DNA from: Roseiarcus sp963726105
GTDB lineage: Bacteria > Pseudomonadota > Alphaproteobacteria > Rhizobiales > Beijerinckiaceae
Direction of reading: 5' to 3'
Assembly: GCA_963726105.1 (NCBI GenBank)
Contig: CAVSBJ010000024.1
Location: 248,001-312,000, forward strand
DNA length: 64,000 bases
Of this stretch, positions 43,730 through 52,479 are shown piece by piece. The notes under the pieces were generated by a model, which did not search any database, was not told the origin of the DNA, and was given only the letters and a program-made list of their open reading frames with translations. Made by a program: the position numbers and the translations under genes. Numbering within the stretch: position 1 is the stretch's first letter; each line of letters begins with the position of its first letter.

Positions 43730-46700
43730 TCACCCGTTCGCGAGCCTGTCCAAGCCTTGCCTATCCGGATGCCCGCGCAGGTTCCGGGCGCAGCGTTCGA
43801 CAAAAATCGCTGGCACTCGATCGGCGGGGTCCTCCAACTGAAGCAGCTCGAAAAGTGTATGCGCGGTGTTAAAGTCTCCGCGGAAATACGCGCTCATGCC
43901 TGAGTGCAATCGCTCGCGCGTCGCGAACTTCAGGCTCCGGCGGTCCGGCGGATCAGCGTCAAGAACCTCGTAGACATCGACCGGCGTGCTCTTTCCGACG
44001 ACGGCGGTCCGGTCGACAAGTCGAATCATGAAGGCGTCGGGGTCACTCAGTTCCGCGTAGGTCGCGCCGCTCACCAGAAAGCGCGCGCGATAGATCTTGG
44101 TCAGCTGTTCGACGCGCGACGCGAGGTTCACCGTGTCGCCAACGACGCCGCATTGAATGCGGTTTTCGCCACCGACCGTACCCAGAACCACCGCGCCGGT
44201 ATTGACGCCGACGCCCATGTTTAGCGTGGGTTGATTGAGCTCGGCGTTGCGCAGATTGAACGCGTCGAGGGCTTGCCACATCGCCACGCCGGCCCGAATG
44301 ACGGAGGCGACGGCGCCTTCGAACAGGGCCATAATCTCGTCGCCGGCGAAGGAGTCGATGAAACCGCCCGCATCGACGATCGGGCGCTCCATGTTGGAAA
44401 AGTACCGGTTAAGAAGCTCGATGACGTTGCGCGGATCGAGATGCTCGGCCATCGGCGTGAAGCCCCGGATGTCGGCGAACATCACGGTCATGCGCTTGGC
44501 CACATACTCACCGACCCCGACATGGGCGATGTCCCTGCGCGCCAGGCTGTCGAGAAACTGGCTCGGGACGAAGCGGCGCTGCGCTTCGATCAACCGCGCC
44601 TGTCCCTGGTAAAGCTCCGCGTTCTCGACCGAGATCGCCGTCTGGGCCGCAAGCAGCTTGATGACCTCGATCCGATCCCCCGTGAACACGCCGGAGGCGA
44701 CGCTGTTCTCCATGTATATCGCGCCGGCCACGTTGCCGTGACGGTTGAAGGGGACGCATAGAATGGATTGCGGCCTGCGGGAATGAAAATAGGCGTCCCG
44801 AGCGAATTCGCGCATCGTCGCCGGATTGTTGAGCACGATCGCGTCTCCTCCGTTTAGCACCGCGTAGACGACGGAGACCGGCACGGTCAGCGCCCCTTCC
44901 GGTCCTGCTAGCGGGAGCCAGCGCCCGATGGAAGATCCTTCGTCGTCGCCGATTTCTGTCAGTCCCTCGATGACGTGCTTTCCGCCCTTCCAGACGACGA
45001 TGCAGCCGCGCTGACCGCCGGCGTTCTCCAGCATGATCCGCATAGTGATGATCCACAGCTGATCCAGGACCATCTCGCTCGAAATCGCCCGCGAGGCTTT
45101 CATTATCGAGGCCATATCGAGCTCTGCCGAATCGACTGGCGTCGTGCTCGCCATAGTCGCTCGCGCCGCGCCGGCCGGCTTCAGGACCTGCGGGAACTCG
45201 TTCTCGAGGCACGTGACCTTCCGACACGCTCCCCATCGGTCGTAGAGGTTGCGCGCGGCCCGCAGATAACCTTCTGACGCTTTCCGCCGGCCGGAGGCCA
45301 GAAGGCAGCGAGCCGCCAGCTCGTTCGCCATGGCTTCATCGCGTCGGAACTCGTAGCGGCGCGCCATTTCGATCGCTTCGTCATAGAGCGCAAGCACACG
45401 GTAGGTTCGGCCCGCGATGCGGGCGAGTTCCGCCTGCATGATCAGGCTGAGGTGCAGGAAGTTGTCCGGGCAATGCGCCGCAAGGCGCGCCATCACATGC
45501 CGCTCCTGGCGTAGGTGGGATCTTGTGCGCTCCTGCTCGGCAACGTCCATGTCCGGCAGGAGCGCGGCCAGGGTTAGGAAGGCGACGATCCGGAACCGCA
45601 CCAGCTGCGGCAGGGACATGACGGACGCCATCAGCTTATCCTGCTCCCGGACATGGCTCAGCGCGCTCGCATAGTCCCCGTAGAAGAAGAAGATCTCGGC
45701 CTTATAGATATGATAGTTGGCAACGCCCGTCATGAAGCGTCGCTTAAGCATCCCCTCGAGGCAGCGCTTCTCGTCGAACGTCGCGTCGTTCATAGAATAG
45801 AGGCCGTCCGTCAGACCCAGGAAGTTGCGTTGCATTTGAAGGAACAGCGACCCGGAATCGAACGAGTCCTCGTAGGCGCAGTCGCGCACGATCGTCAGCA
45901 GATCGGCATGCTCCGAGGCGGCGGCGTCGAGATCGAGCCTGGGATCCCAGATCACGCAGTCCTGGGCGCTGTACGCGAGGTAAAGCAGGTCGCCCGACTG
46001 ATAGCCTGCCTCGATGCCGCGCCGGAACCACCGGGTCATGTTCGACCAGTGCTCTGACCAGTGCATCACGAACATTGTATGCAGGTAGATCACTCTCGAC
46101 TTCAGCGCGATATCGTCGAAACGGTCGTTCATCGCGACCGCAAGCTTGCCGAACTCGTAACCGAGCGCAGGCTCGTCGAGCACACCGCATAGGAGCATGC
46201 CGTAAGCGGCGTAGGAAAAGGCCGTTTCCGGACTGTTGCCGTACCGCAGCGACAAATTCACCGACTTGAGCACAAGGAACGGAAAGAGGTTGCCGCTCGC
46301 GGTAAGGAATGCGGCGGCGAATATTTCCATAAGCAGCCTCACAGCCAGGATCTGCATGCGATCGGTCATGGCCGGCGCGTCGATCAGATCGGCCACGCGC
46401 CGGCCCGCCAGGTGGCGCTTCACCAAGGTCCTCTCCCTGGCGACCGCGCCGCGGTTCGGATTGGCCGTGATGCGTATGCCTAGGAGCGACAGGCCCATGA
46501 TTGCGGCGTCGATCAATTCCGCCATCCGACCGGTGGTCGCGTATTGTCGCGTGCGCATCGACAGGATCTCGGCCTTTTCCATCGTCGTGCGGGCGCGCGT
46601 CAAGATCTCCTGGATCCAAGATTCCGCCTCGTCATAGCGCGTGGTGAGATAGGCACACTGCTGGAACTCCATGGCGAGATCCATGGTCAGCCGATACTCC

Positions 46701-48349
46701 AGGGTCCAGCAATCGTTCGGCAGGAGTTCCTGCCCGATCCGCAGATAATTGATCGCCGCCTCGTAAGCGGACGAGCGCTGCGCCTGAACGCCGGCCGCGA
46801 GGTTGAGCCGAGCGAGATCGATCCGTTCCGCCGGATCCGCAATCAACCGTCGGCCGTTGTTCAGATGGCCGACGATCTCGATCAGCCGCTCTTCGCGCTC
46901 GTGGGAGTCGGCGTGGGTTTGGATAAGTCGGCCGATCGAAAGGTGAACCGCCTGCCGCCGGTCCTCATCGATTAGGGCGTAGGCTGCCTGCTGAATGCGG
47001 TCGTGCTGGAAGCGATAGACCGGATTGACTGCAGGGGCGTCGGCCCAGGCGGACTCTTTCCCGGTCATGATGCCGACCAGTTTGTAGTCGGCGTTCATCG
47101 GCGCGATCAGGTGCTGCTGAAGCGCGGGCATCAAGCCTTTGGCTGTGTCGTCGAGCAACCGTTCATCGATGATGGACAGTGTTCTGAGATCGAACATGTT
47201 GCCGATGCAGGCGGCGAGTTGAAGAGCCCTCTGCGTCTCGGCCGGAAGCCTGCGCAGTTTCGCGACGACGAAATCGACCACGCTCCCGCTGATTCCGCTC
47301 GCTCGCACCGCATCGAGGTTCCAGCGCCAGCGGCCGAAATCGGGGGCGAACGCAATCGACCGCGACTGTGCGAGCGTCTTCAGGACTTCGGTGAGAAAGA
47401 AAGGATTGCCGTCCGCCTGCTCTTGCAGCAATTCCGCGAGCGGCGCGCAGTCGGCCTTGTCACTATGCAGCGTATCCGCCACGAGCTGCTTGACCGATGC
47501 GAGATTCAACGGCTGCAGCTTCAGCTCGTGGATCGTTCGAGTCTCCGCGATCTCGTTCAGCGCGAGCCACAGGGGATGTCCGACGTCCACCTCGTTGCTT
47601 CGATAGGCGCCGACCACAAATAACCGCTTGAGATCACGGCTCATCGCCAGCCACCGAATCAGGTTTAGCGTCGAAGCGTCGCCGTAATGCAGGTCGTCAA
47701 GGAAAATGACCAACGGCCTTGTGGCTGCGACGACTTTGACGAAATTGACGAACGCGATCTGAAAACGGTTTTGCGCCTCCGTCCGCGGCAGAGACGGAAC
47801 GGACGGCTGCGGGCCGACGATCTGGACGAGCTCTGGAACGAGTTCGACGAGCAAGCCCAAATTCGGCGAAACCGCCGCGACCAAGCCGTCTAACAGGGCG
47901 CGCCGCCAGGCTTCGGATTCGACCAACAGTTGCTGAACCAGTCCGCGGAAAGCGCCCGCGACCGCCGAGTAGGGCTTGCTCCTCTGGAACTGGTCGAACT
48001 TCCCCTGGATCAGGTACCCGTCGTGCTGGACGGTTGCGCGGCTGATCTCGTTGACCAGGGCAGACTTGCCGATGCCGGAATGGCCGGAAACCATGCAGAA
48101 CTCGGCGTCGCCAGCCGCCGCCCGTTCGTAGAGGGCCAGCAAAGCGGTTCGCTCAAGTTCGCGCCCGTAAAGCCGCTGCGAAATCTGAAACTTGCGCGAG
48201 ACGTCGCGCTGGCCGAGCGTTGCCTTCATGATCGAGCCCGTCTGTTCGAGCTCCCGCAGACAACGCTCGAGATCCTCGATCAGGCCGTAGCTGCTCTGAT
48301 ACCGGTCCTCGGCGTTCTTCGCTAGGAGCTTCAGAACGATCGCGGACAC
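43730..48349 (-). CDS. AAA ATPase - GAF - adenylate/guanylate cyclase, C-terminal part of a frameshifted giant protein
   Basis: This 1539-codon frame is the rest of the protein whose kinase start is at 49071. After the kinase tail it has a large AAA domain with Walker A VSGHSGIGKSALVNEI and Walker B LVIFLDDLHYGDAS, then a long helical TPR-like region. A GAF domain follows (AQTAISVENAELY at its end), then a class III cyclase. Cyclase metal Asp residues lie in MFADIRGFTPMAE and FAGDEIMALFE, with VGDTVNLASRVE carrying Asn and Arg. The open frame begins at a GTG inside the kinase tail, so it is not a natural start. cAMP or cGMP as product is unknown. Confidence 0.85.
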   Translation of the reverse strand: MSAIVLKLLAKNAEDRYQSSYGLIEDLERCLRELEQTGSIMKATLGQRDVSRKFQISQRLYGRELERTALLALYERAAAGDAEFCMVSGHSGIGKSALVNEISRATVQHDGYLIQGKFDQFQRSKPYSAVAGAFRGLVQQLLVESEAWRRALLDGLVAAVSPNLGLLVELVPELVQIVGPQPSVPSLPRTEAQNRFQIAFVNFVKVVAATRPLVIFLDDLHYGDASTLNLIRWLAMSRDLKRLFVVGAYRSNEVDVGHPLWLALNEIAETRTIHELKLQPLNLASVKQLVADTLHSDKADCAPLAELLQEQADGNPFFLTEVLKTLAQSRSIAFAPDFGRWRWNLDAVRASGISGSVVDFVVAKLRRLPAETQRALQLAACIGNMFDLRTLSIIDERLLDDTAKGLMPALQQHLIAPMNADYKLVGIMTGKESAWADAPAVNPVYRFQHDRIQQAAYALIDEDRRQAVHLSIGRLIQTHADSHEREERLIEIVGHLNNGRRLIADPAERIDLARLNLAAGVQAQRSSAYEAAINYLRIGQELLPNDCWTLEYRLTMDLAMEFQQCAYLTTRYDEAESWIQEILTRARTTMEKAEILSMRTRQYATTGRMAELIDAAIMGLSLLGIRITANPNRGAVARERTLVKRHLAGRRVADLIDAPAMTDRMQILAVRLLMEIFAAAFLTASGNLFPFLVLKSVNLSLRYGNSPETAFSYAAYGMLLCGVLDEPALGYEFGKLAVAMNDRFDDIALKSRVIYLHTMFVMHWSEHWSNMTRWFRRGIEAGYQSGDLLYLAYSAQDCVIWDPRLDLDAAASEHADLLTIVRDCAYEDSFDSGSLFLQMQRNFLGLTDGLYSMNDATFDEKRCLEGMLKRRFMTGVANYHIYKAEIFFFYGDYASALSHVREQDKLMASVMSLPQLVRFRIVAFLTLAALLPDMDVAEQERTRSHLRQERHVMARLAAHCPDNFLHLSLIMQAELARIAGRTYRVLALYDEAIEMARRYEFRRDEAMANELAARCLLASGRRKASEGYLRAARNLYDRWGACRKVTCLENEFPQVLKPAGAARATMASTTPVDSAELDMASIMKASRAISSEMVLDQLWIITMRIMLENAGGQRGCIVVWKGGKHVIEGLTEIGDDEGSSIGRWLPLAGPEGALTVPVSVVYAVLNGGDAIVLNNPATMREFARDAYFHSRRPQSILCVPFNRHGNVAGAIYMENSVASGVFTGDRIEVIKLLAAQTAISVENAELYQGQARLIEAQRRFVPSQFLDSLARRDIAHVGVGEYVAKRMTVMFADIRGFTPMAEHLDPRNVIELLNRYFSNMERPIVDAGGFIDSFAGDEIMALFEGAVASVIRAGVAMWQALDAFNLRNAELNQPTLNMGVGVNTGAVVLGTVGGENRIQCGVVGDTVNLASRVEQLTKIYRARFLVSGATYAELSDPDAFMIRLVDRTAVVGKSTPVDVYEVLDADPPDRRSLKFATRERLHSGMSAYFRGDFNTAHTLFELLQLEDPADRVPAIFVERCARNLRGHPDRQGLDRLANG

Positions 48350-49071
48350 CGGCTTCGGAATGGCGGAACTGACGGCGCTTGGCGACGGGGGGGACGACTG
48401 ATGTGGGAATGCACCCAGGACAGGACCGAATCGCCCTGAAACGGTAGTTGCCCCGTCAGCAGCTCGAACATCGTGACGCCCAGGGAATAGTAGTCCGAAC
48501 GGTAGTCAAGTTGGCGATTCATCCGCCCAGTCTGCTCGGGCGAGATGTAAGGAAGCGCGCCTTCGAGATGCCCAGAGGAGGCTGCACCTTGTCGCTCGAA
48601 CGAGAGTTCCGACGAGATCCGGAAGTCGATGAGGCGTATGGCGTCGGAGCGATCGTCGACAAGAATGTTTCTCGGGGTGACACTCTTGTGAATGACGTCG
48701 AGCTCGTGGATCTGCCCTAGGGCTTCAGCGACGGCGACCCCTAGCGACAGGGCCCGCGCCAGCGGCAGCGTGCGGCAGCCTTCCGCCGCGATCTGGTCGA
48801 TGACGGACCGCCCGAACAACTCGAGCACCAGAGCCACATTGCCATTACCGTACAATTCGAGGGCGTAAGCCCGGATGACGGATGGAACCTTCTGCAGCCG
48901 CTCCAGAACCTGAGACTCGCGCCGGAGTTCCGCGACCTGCTGACGGGTCGGATATTCCGGCTCCAATGTCTTGATGACGACGTCGAGGCCGTCTGAGAGA
49001 CGGCGCGCCCGATAGACCGATCTCAAGTCCGTTCGATGGAGGGCCTTGACGATTTCGTATCCTGGGATCAT
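48331..49071 (-). CDS. Ser/Thr pseudokinase domain, N-terminal part of the same frameshifted giant protein
   Basis: From an ATG at 49071: GYEIVKALHRTDLRSVYRARR, VVIKTL (the ATP Lys kept), then HKSVTPRNIL where HRD is expected (Asp lost to Ser) and LIDFRISSEL where DFG is expected. PYISPEQTGRMNRQLDYRSDYYSLGVTMFELLTG is typical of kinase domains fused to AAA/GAF output modules. The frame ends after a run of 7 C; one extra C restores PSPSAVSSAIPKPVSAIVLKLLAKN and joins it to the next frame. The missing catalytic Asp suggests a pseudokinase. Confidence 0.82.
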   Translation of the reverse strand: MIPGYEIVKALHRTDLRSVYRARRLSDGLDVVIKTLEPEYPTRQQVAELRRESQVLERLQKVPSVIRAYALELYGNGNVALVLELFGRSVIDQIAAEGCRTLPLARALSLGVAVAEALGQIHELDVIHKSVTPRNILVDDRSDAIRLIDFRISSELSFERQGAASSGHLEGALPYISPEQTGRMNRQLDYRSDYYSLGVTMFELLTGQLPFQGDSVLSWVHSHISRPPRRQAPSVPPFRSRCPRSF

Positions 49072-49107
49072 GGCCCACGAAATCCGTTGGCGCGCGGCGC
49101 GGTCGCG

Positions 49108-49824
49108 TCAAACTCCGAAGACTTTGGCGATCCGGGCCGAGAACGCCTCCTTGGCCTCGTCTCGCAGCGGCTCTCCGTGTCCACACAGAACGTGCCGGAA
49201 CGGCAGTTGGCGAAGCCTTGCGAAGTCGTCGGCCTTCGGCTCGTTCGCCTGAAACCAGAGGGGGCCAAGATTGGCGGCCTGGAAGAAGCCCATTTCCGTC
49301 ATCATCGCTCGCAATTCATCAGAGAAGAACTCGTTGGGCGACACCCAGTTCTGGAGCGCGTCGGCCGCAACGAGAATCCCCCCAGCGCGATCGATCCAGA
49401 GAATGAGCTCGGGCAGTTTCGTCGAGCGGAACGTGAAGACGCTGCAGCCTGCAAATGGCGTCTCGCCGTCGGGGGCGAGTTCCTTGTCGGATAGCAGGCC
49501 GTGTTCGTCCTTCATCCCTCGCGCAGCCCAGAATTTCGCGCCGTAGCGCGCGACATAGAAGGCGTCGTCGCGCCCGTGAAGCGAGCCGATCTTGACGACG
49601 TTGGTGACCTTTCCAAGCTTATCGAGTTCGTCGAGACCGGGCTCGTCGAGACGGACGGTGTTGATCAACGTCAGGGCCCCACCATCGCGCACGACCGTCA
49701 TGTTACGACTGAAATGCCAGTGAGCGCCCGAGAGTACGGTTTGCATAGCTCCGGTCACGAAAAACACGTCCGGAAAGACTTCCTCGATCCTTCCATGTGG
49801 CAGGGCTGGCGGAAGCTCTCCCAT
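49108..49824 (-). CDS. Metallo-beta-lactamase-fold protein lacking the HxHxDH motif
   Basis: A 238-residue protein. IEEVFPDVFFVTGAMQ and LINTVRLDEPGLDELDKLGKVTNVVKIGSLHGRDDAFYVARYGAKFWA have the layout of the MBL fold, but the metal motif is HGRDD instead of HxHxDH. FRHVLCGHGEPLRDEAKEAF keeps a late His. It resembles DUF4336-type relatives, which are often not hydrolases. The ATG at 49824 follows AAGGAGGGAAC. Neighbouring genes are the giant cyclase (36 bases downstream) and the cyclotransferase. Confidence 0.75.
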   Translation of the reverse strand: MGELPPALPHGRIEEVFPDVFFVTGAMQTVLSGAHWHFSRNMTVVRDGGALTLINTVRLDEPGLDELDKLGKVTNVVKIGSLHGRDDAFYVARYGAKFWAARGMKDEHGLLSDKELAPDGETPFAGCSVFTFRSTKLPELILWIDRAGGILVAADALQNWVSPNEFFSDELRAMMTEMGFFQAANLGPLWFQANEPKADDFARLRQLPFRHVLCGHGEPLRDEAKEAFSARIAKVFGV

Positions 49825-49897
49825 GTTCCCTCCTTGCCGAAACAAAATGAATTCAAGGCACGAATAACATAGCTCCGCTCAAATGAAAGTCGAGCTT

Positions 49898-50695
49898 CTA
49901 CTCAACTTGATCGTAACAGAGCCTTCCGACGTAATGGTACTCGTCCGCGTAAGCGTGCAAATACTCGTTGATATACGCCTTCTGCACGTTATTGAACCGC
50001 AAGGCCCTCACGTCGTCAAGCTTTTCGGTTCCGTCGGAGGTATCGAGACGCTTGAGGTGGAAGAGCGTTGTGTCCTTGCCCCCCAAGAGCCCCTGCAAGA
50101 ATTGATGATGCCAGCGGGCGTCCGTCATGTCGAAGACCGAACCGGCTAAGGCCGTGTAACGTGGGTTCTTGGCCAGCTCCGTCAGGGTGATGGTGGGATA
50201 GTCGCCCGGCGGCGGCTGGTAAGCCGGCAAGGGCAGCTTTTGCAGAACCGGTTGACGCCTCAGGACCTCGACGTAGTGCCGGTCGAGCCCCGCTGCGGCC
50301 GCGCCGCTTGTGAGAATATTGAGGTAGCGCGTCGTCGGCAGGCAATCGTCATTGCGGAAGGCCAGCGTCCCGACATAGGTTGTCGCCTCAAAAATGCCGC
50401 TTGGCGTGGCGACCGTCACCGAGATCCGGTTGTAGCCGTGGGGATAAACTTCCATCGCGTCGAGCGGGGGCAGATGGTCGTCCTCGCAGAGGTGTAGCAC
50501 GCCCTGGACCTCGCACGCCGCCTCCGCGGGCTCAATATTCGCCATTCCCCCCTCGTGGCGGAAGAAGTGCTCAACGTTGAACCGAAGCCTCCATCCTCGC
50601 AACGCCGCGGGCTCGGATGCAACCGGCGTCACGCCTTTCGCGGCGAGCGACGATAGCGCCATATTCGAACCATATCCGAAATATCGAAAGGCCAT
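49898..50695 (-). CDS. Gamma-glutamylcyclotransferase-like protein with cytochrome-b5-like tail
   Basis: A 265-residue two-part protein. Residues 1-150 fit the cyclotransferase fold: FRYFGYGSNMALSSL is the substrate loop, and LDAMEVYPHGYNR contains the likely catalytic Glu. Residues about 165-225 (PTITLTELAKNPRYTALAGSVFDMTD, then QGLLGGKDTT) resemble the cytochrome-b5/MAPR heme fold (LAxYxG... Y.A..G.VYDVT... GGKDAT). The fusion is inferred by motif resemblance. The ATG at 50695 is chosen; TTG at 50704 is possible. Confidence 0.72.
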   Translation of the reverse strand: MAFRYFGYGSNMALSSLAAKGVTPVASEPAALRGWRLRFNVEHFFRHEGGMANIEPAEAACEVQGVLHLCEDDHLPPLDAMEVYPHGYNRISVTVATPSGIFEATTYVGTLAFRNDDCLPTTRYLNILTSGAAAAGLDRHYVEVLRRQPVLQKLPLPAYQPPPGDYPTITLTELAKNPRYTALAGSVFDMTDARWHHQFLQGLLGGKDTTLFHLKRLDTSDGTEKLDDVRALRFNNVQKAYINEYLHAYADEYHYVGRLCYDQVE

Positions 50696-51189
50696 CTCAG
50701 GCAAGCGCAGTCTTCAAATTTCTTACCGTTGCAGAGATAGCGGGTGTTCTCAAACGGCGTCCAGGTCTGCTGGGTAATTCGCGATGAAGGTCGTCTCTCG
50801 CTGTGTTGTCGATTGCCTCTTGCTCTCAGCATACGTACTCTGGGCGGCGAGGCCGATTTCGCGCTCGCGATGGAATGGCCGCTTTGGCGCGGACTCCGGT
50901 CCTTCCCGAGGCGATCCTTGTAGGCGCGCTTCCCGCCCAACCACGACGTTCACGGCCACGAACGTAATGTCCGGTCTACGTCGATTCGAGACAGTCGCTC
51001 AAACGTCTCAAATGCGCAAATACCGGTCATTGCCCGAGGGCGCGCCGAATGGGTCGAGTCGACCCTTTGCTGTCCATAAGATCGGCCACACGAACGGGCG
51101 GAAAGCACCACAAAGCGGTCTTCGGGGCGAGGCATACGTTGCGCTAGGGCGGTCTTATTTCAAGATCTGTCGCAACAAGTCCCGGAAGT
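50696..51189. other. Intergenic region with dispersed repeat copy
   Basis: About 490 bases. TGCGCAAATACCGGTC at 51013-51028 and TCGACGTAGACCGGACATTAC (read on the minus strand, about 50985-50965) match copies at 39.5 and 55.3 kb. AAAGCGGTC also recurs. No protein or RNA gene is supported. Confidence 0.5.
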
Positions 51190-52479
51190 CTAATGCCCCA
51201 TGGACGCCATTGCGGCCCGTGCGCGGGCTTGTTCGACTTCTCGAGCGTCGACAGCGGGCGCGGAAGAACCCCAAGAGTTGCGAATGTAGGTCAAGACCGC
51301 GGCTGCCTGATCGTCGTTCAGCTTCCACGCGAATGACGGCATGCCCGGACCGGTCGGCTCGCCCGCGGTCGCCACACTGCGCGCGCCCTCGATCAGGACG
51401 CGAATGAGGCTCGCCGGATCGGCCGAACGAACATTCGGCGATCCGGCCAGCGACGGGAAGAGATAGGGAACGCCTGTCCCGTCCATGCCGTGGCATGCCG
51501 AACATTCGTCGGCATAGATCGCGCCTCCCGCAACCATTTTCGGATCGGAGGCGGAAACCGGTGGCGGCGATGCAGCTGTCTGGCCCGGTTGGTCCTTGAG
51601 GTAGGTGGCGATGGCGGTGAGGTCGGCGTCGGTCATATGCGAGCTCGACAGCGTGATTTCCTCGGCCATGATTCCGGTCGAGGCGGTCGTCATGTTATGG
51701 CCATTCTTCAGATAGGCCACGATATCGGCGACGCTCCACCCGCCGAGGCCCCGCTCGTTGTCGTTGGTGATGTCGGGCGCGAACCATCCCTGCAGAGCAT
51801 AGCCCTGAAGAGCGCGTCCGCGATCGTCGCCGCCAAGCGTCGTCTTCGGCGTGTGGCAGGCGCCGCAATGGCCCAGGCCTTCAACAAGATAGGCACCGCG
51901 ATTCCATTCCGCGGACTTCGCGGAATCCGGCTTGAATTCGCCGCTCTTGAAATAGAGCGCGTTCCAGGCCGCCATTCCCTCACGAACGTCGAACGGAAAC
52001 GGCAGCTTGTTGGAAACGACGGCGTTGCGAACCGGCTTCACCGTGTTGAGGTAGGCGCGAATGGCGAGCGCGTCGCTCTCGGTCAGCTTGGTGTAATAGG
52101 GGTAGGGCATTGCCGGGTAGAGCAGCTGGCCGTCGTGCCCTTTGCCCTCGCGCAAAGCGCGCACGAACAGTTCGTCGCTCCAGGCGCCGATCCCGGTCTC
52201 GGGATCGGGCGTGATATTGGCTCCCACCACGACGCCGAACGGAGTCTCGATCGGCCGGGCGCCGGCGAAGGGTTGGTTCGACCCCGGCACAGTGTGACAG
52301 CTTGCGCAGTCGCCGGCGATGGCAAGATACCGCCCCCGCTCGATCTGGCCGAAATTCTGCGGGTCCAGGCTCGTGCCGACTTTGTTCGTCTGCGCGCGAG
52401 CGGGTGCGATCAGGCTCGAGGCGAGGATCAACGAGGCGATCGCGGCGCCCGCGATCCGACGCGCGAGCCGGTCACGCAT
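51190..52479 (-). CDS. Three-heme cytochrome c subunit of a membrane-bound dehydrogenase
   Basis: A 429-residue secreted cytochrome. A signal peptide (LARRIAGAAIASLILASSLIAPARA) is followed by three CxxCH heme sites: DCASCHTV, HCGACHTP and ECSACHGM. It matches the cytochrome subunit of gluconate 2-dehydrogenase and related GMC dehydrogenases and passes electrons to the quinone pool. The start at 52479 overlaps the flavoprotein stop by 8 bases. Confidence 0.92.
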   Translation of the reverse strand: MRDRLARRIAGAAIASLILASSLIAPARAQTNKVGTSLDPQNFGQIERGRYLAIAGDCASCHTVPGSNQPFAGARPIETPFGVVVGANITPDPETGIGAWSDELFVRALREGKGHDGQLLYPAMPYPYYTKLTESDALAIRAYLNTVKPVRNAVVSNKLPFPFDVREGMAAWNALYFKSGEFKPDSAKSAEWNRGAYLVEGLGHCGACHTPKTTLGGDDRGRALQGYALQGWFAPDITNDNERGLGGWSVADIVAYLKNGHNMTTASTGIMAEEITLSSSHMTDADLTAIATYLKDQPGQTAASPPPVSASDPKMVAGGAIYADECSACHGMDGTGVPYLFPSLAGSPNVRSADPASLIRVLIEGARSVATAGEPTGPGMPSFAWKLNDDQAAAVLTYIRNSWGSSAPAVDAREVEQARARAAMASMGH

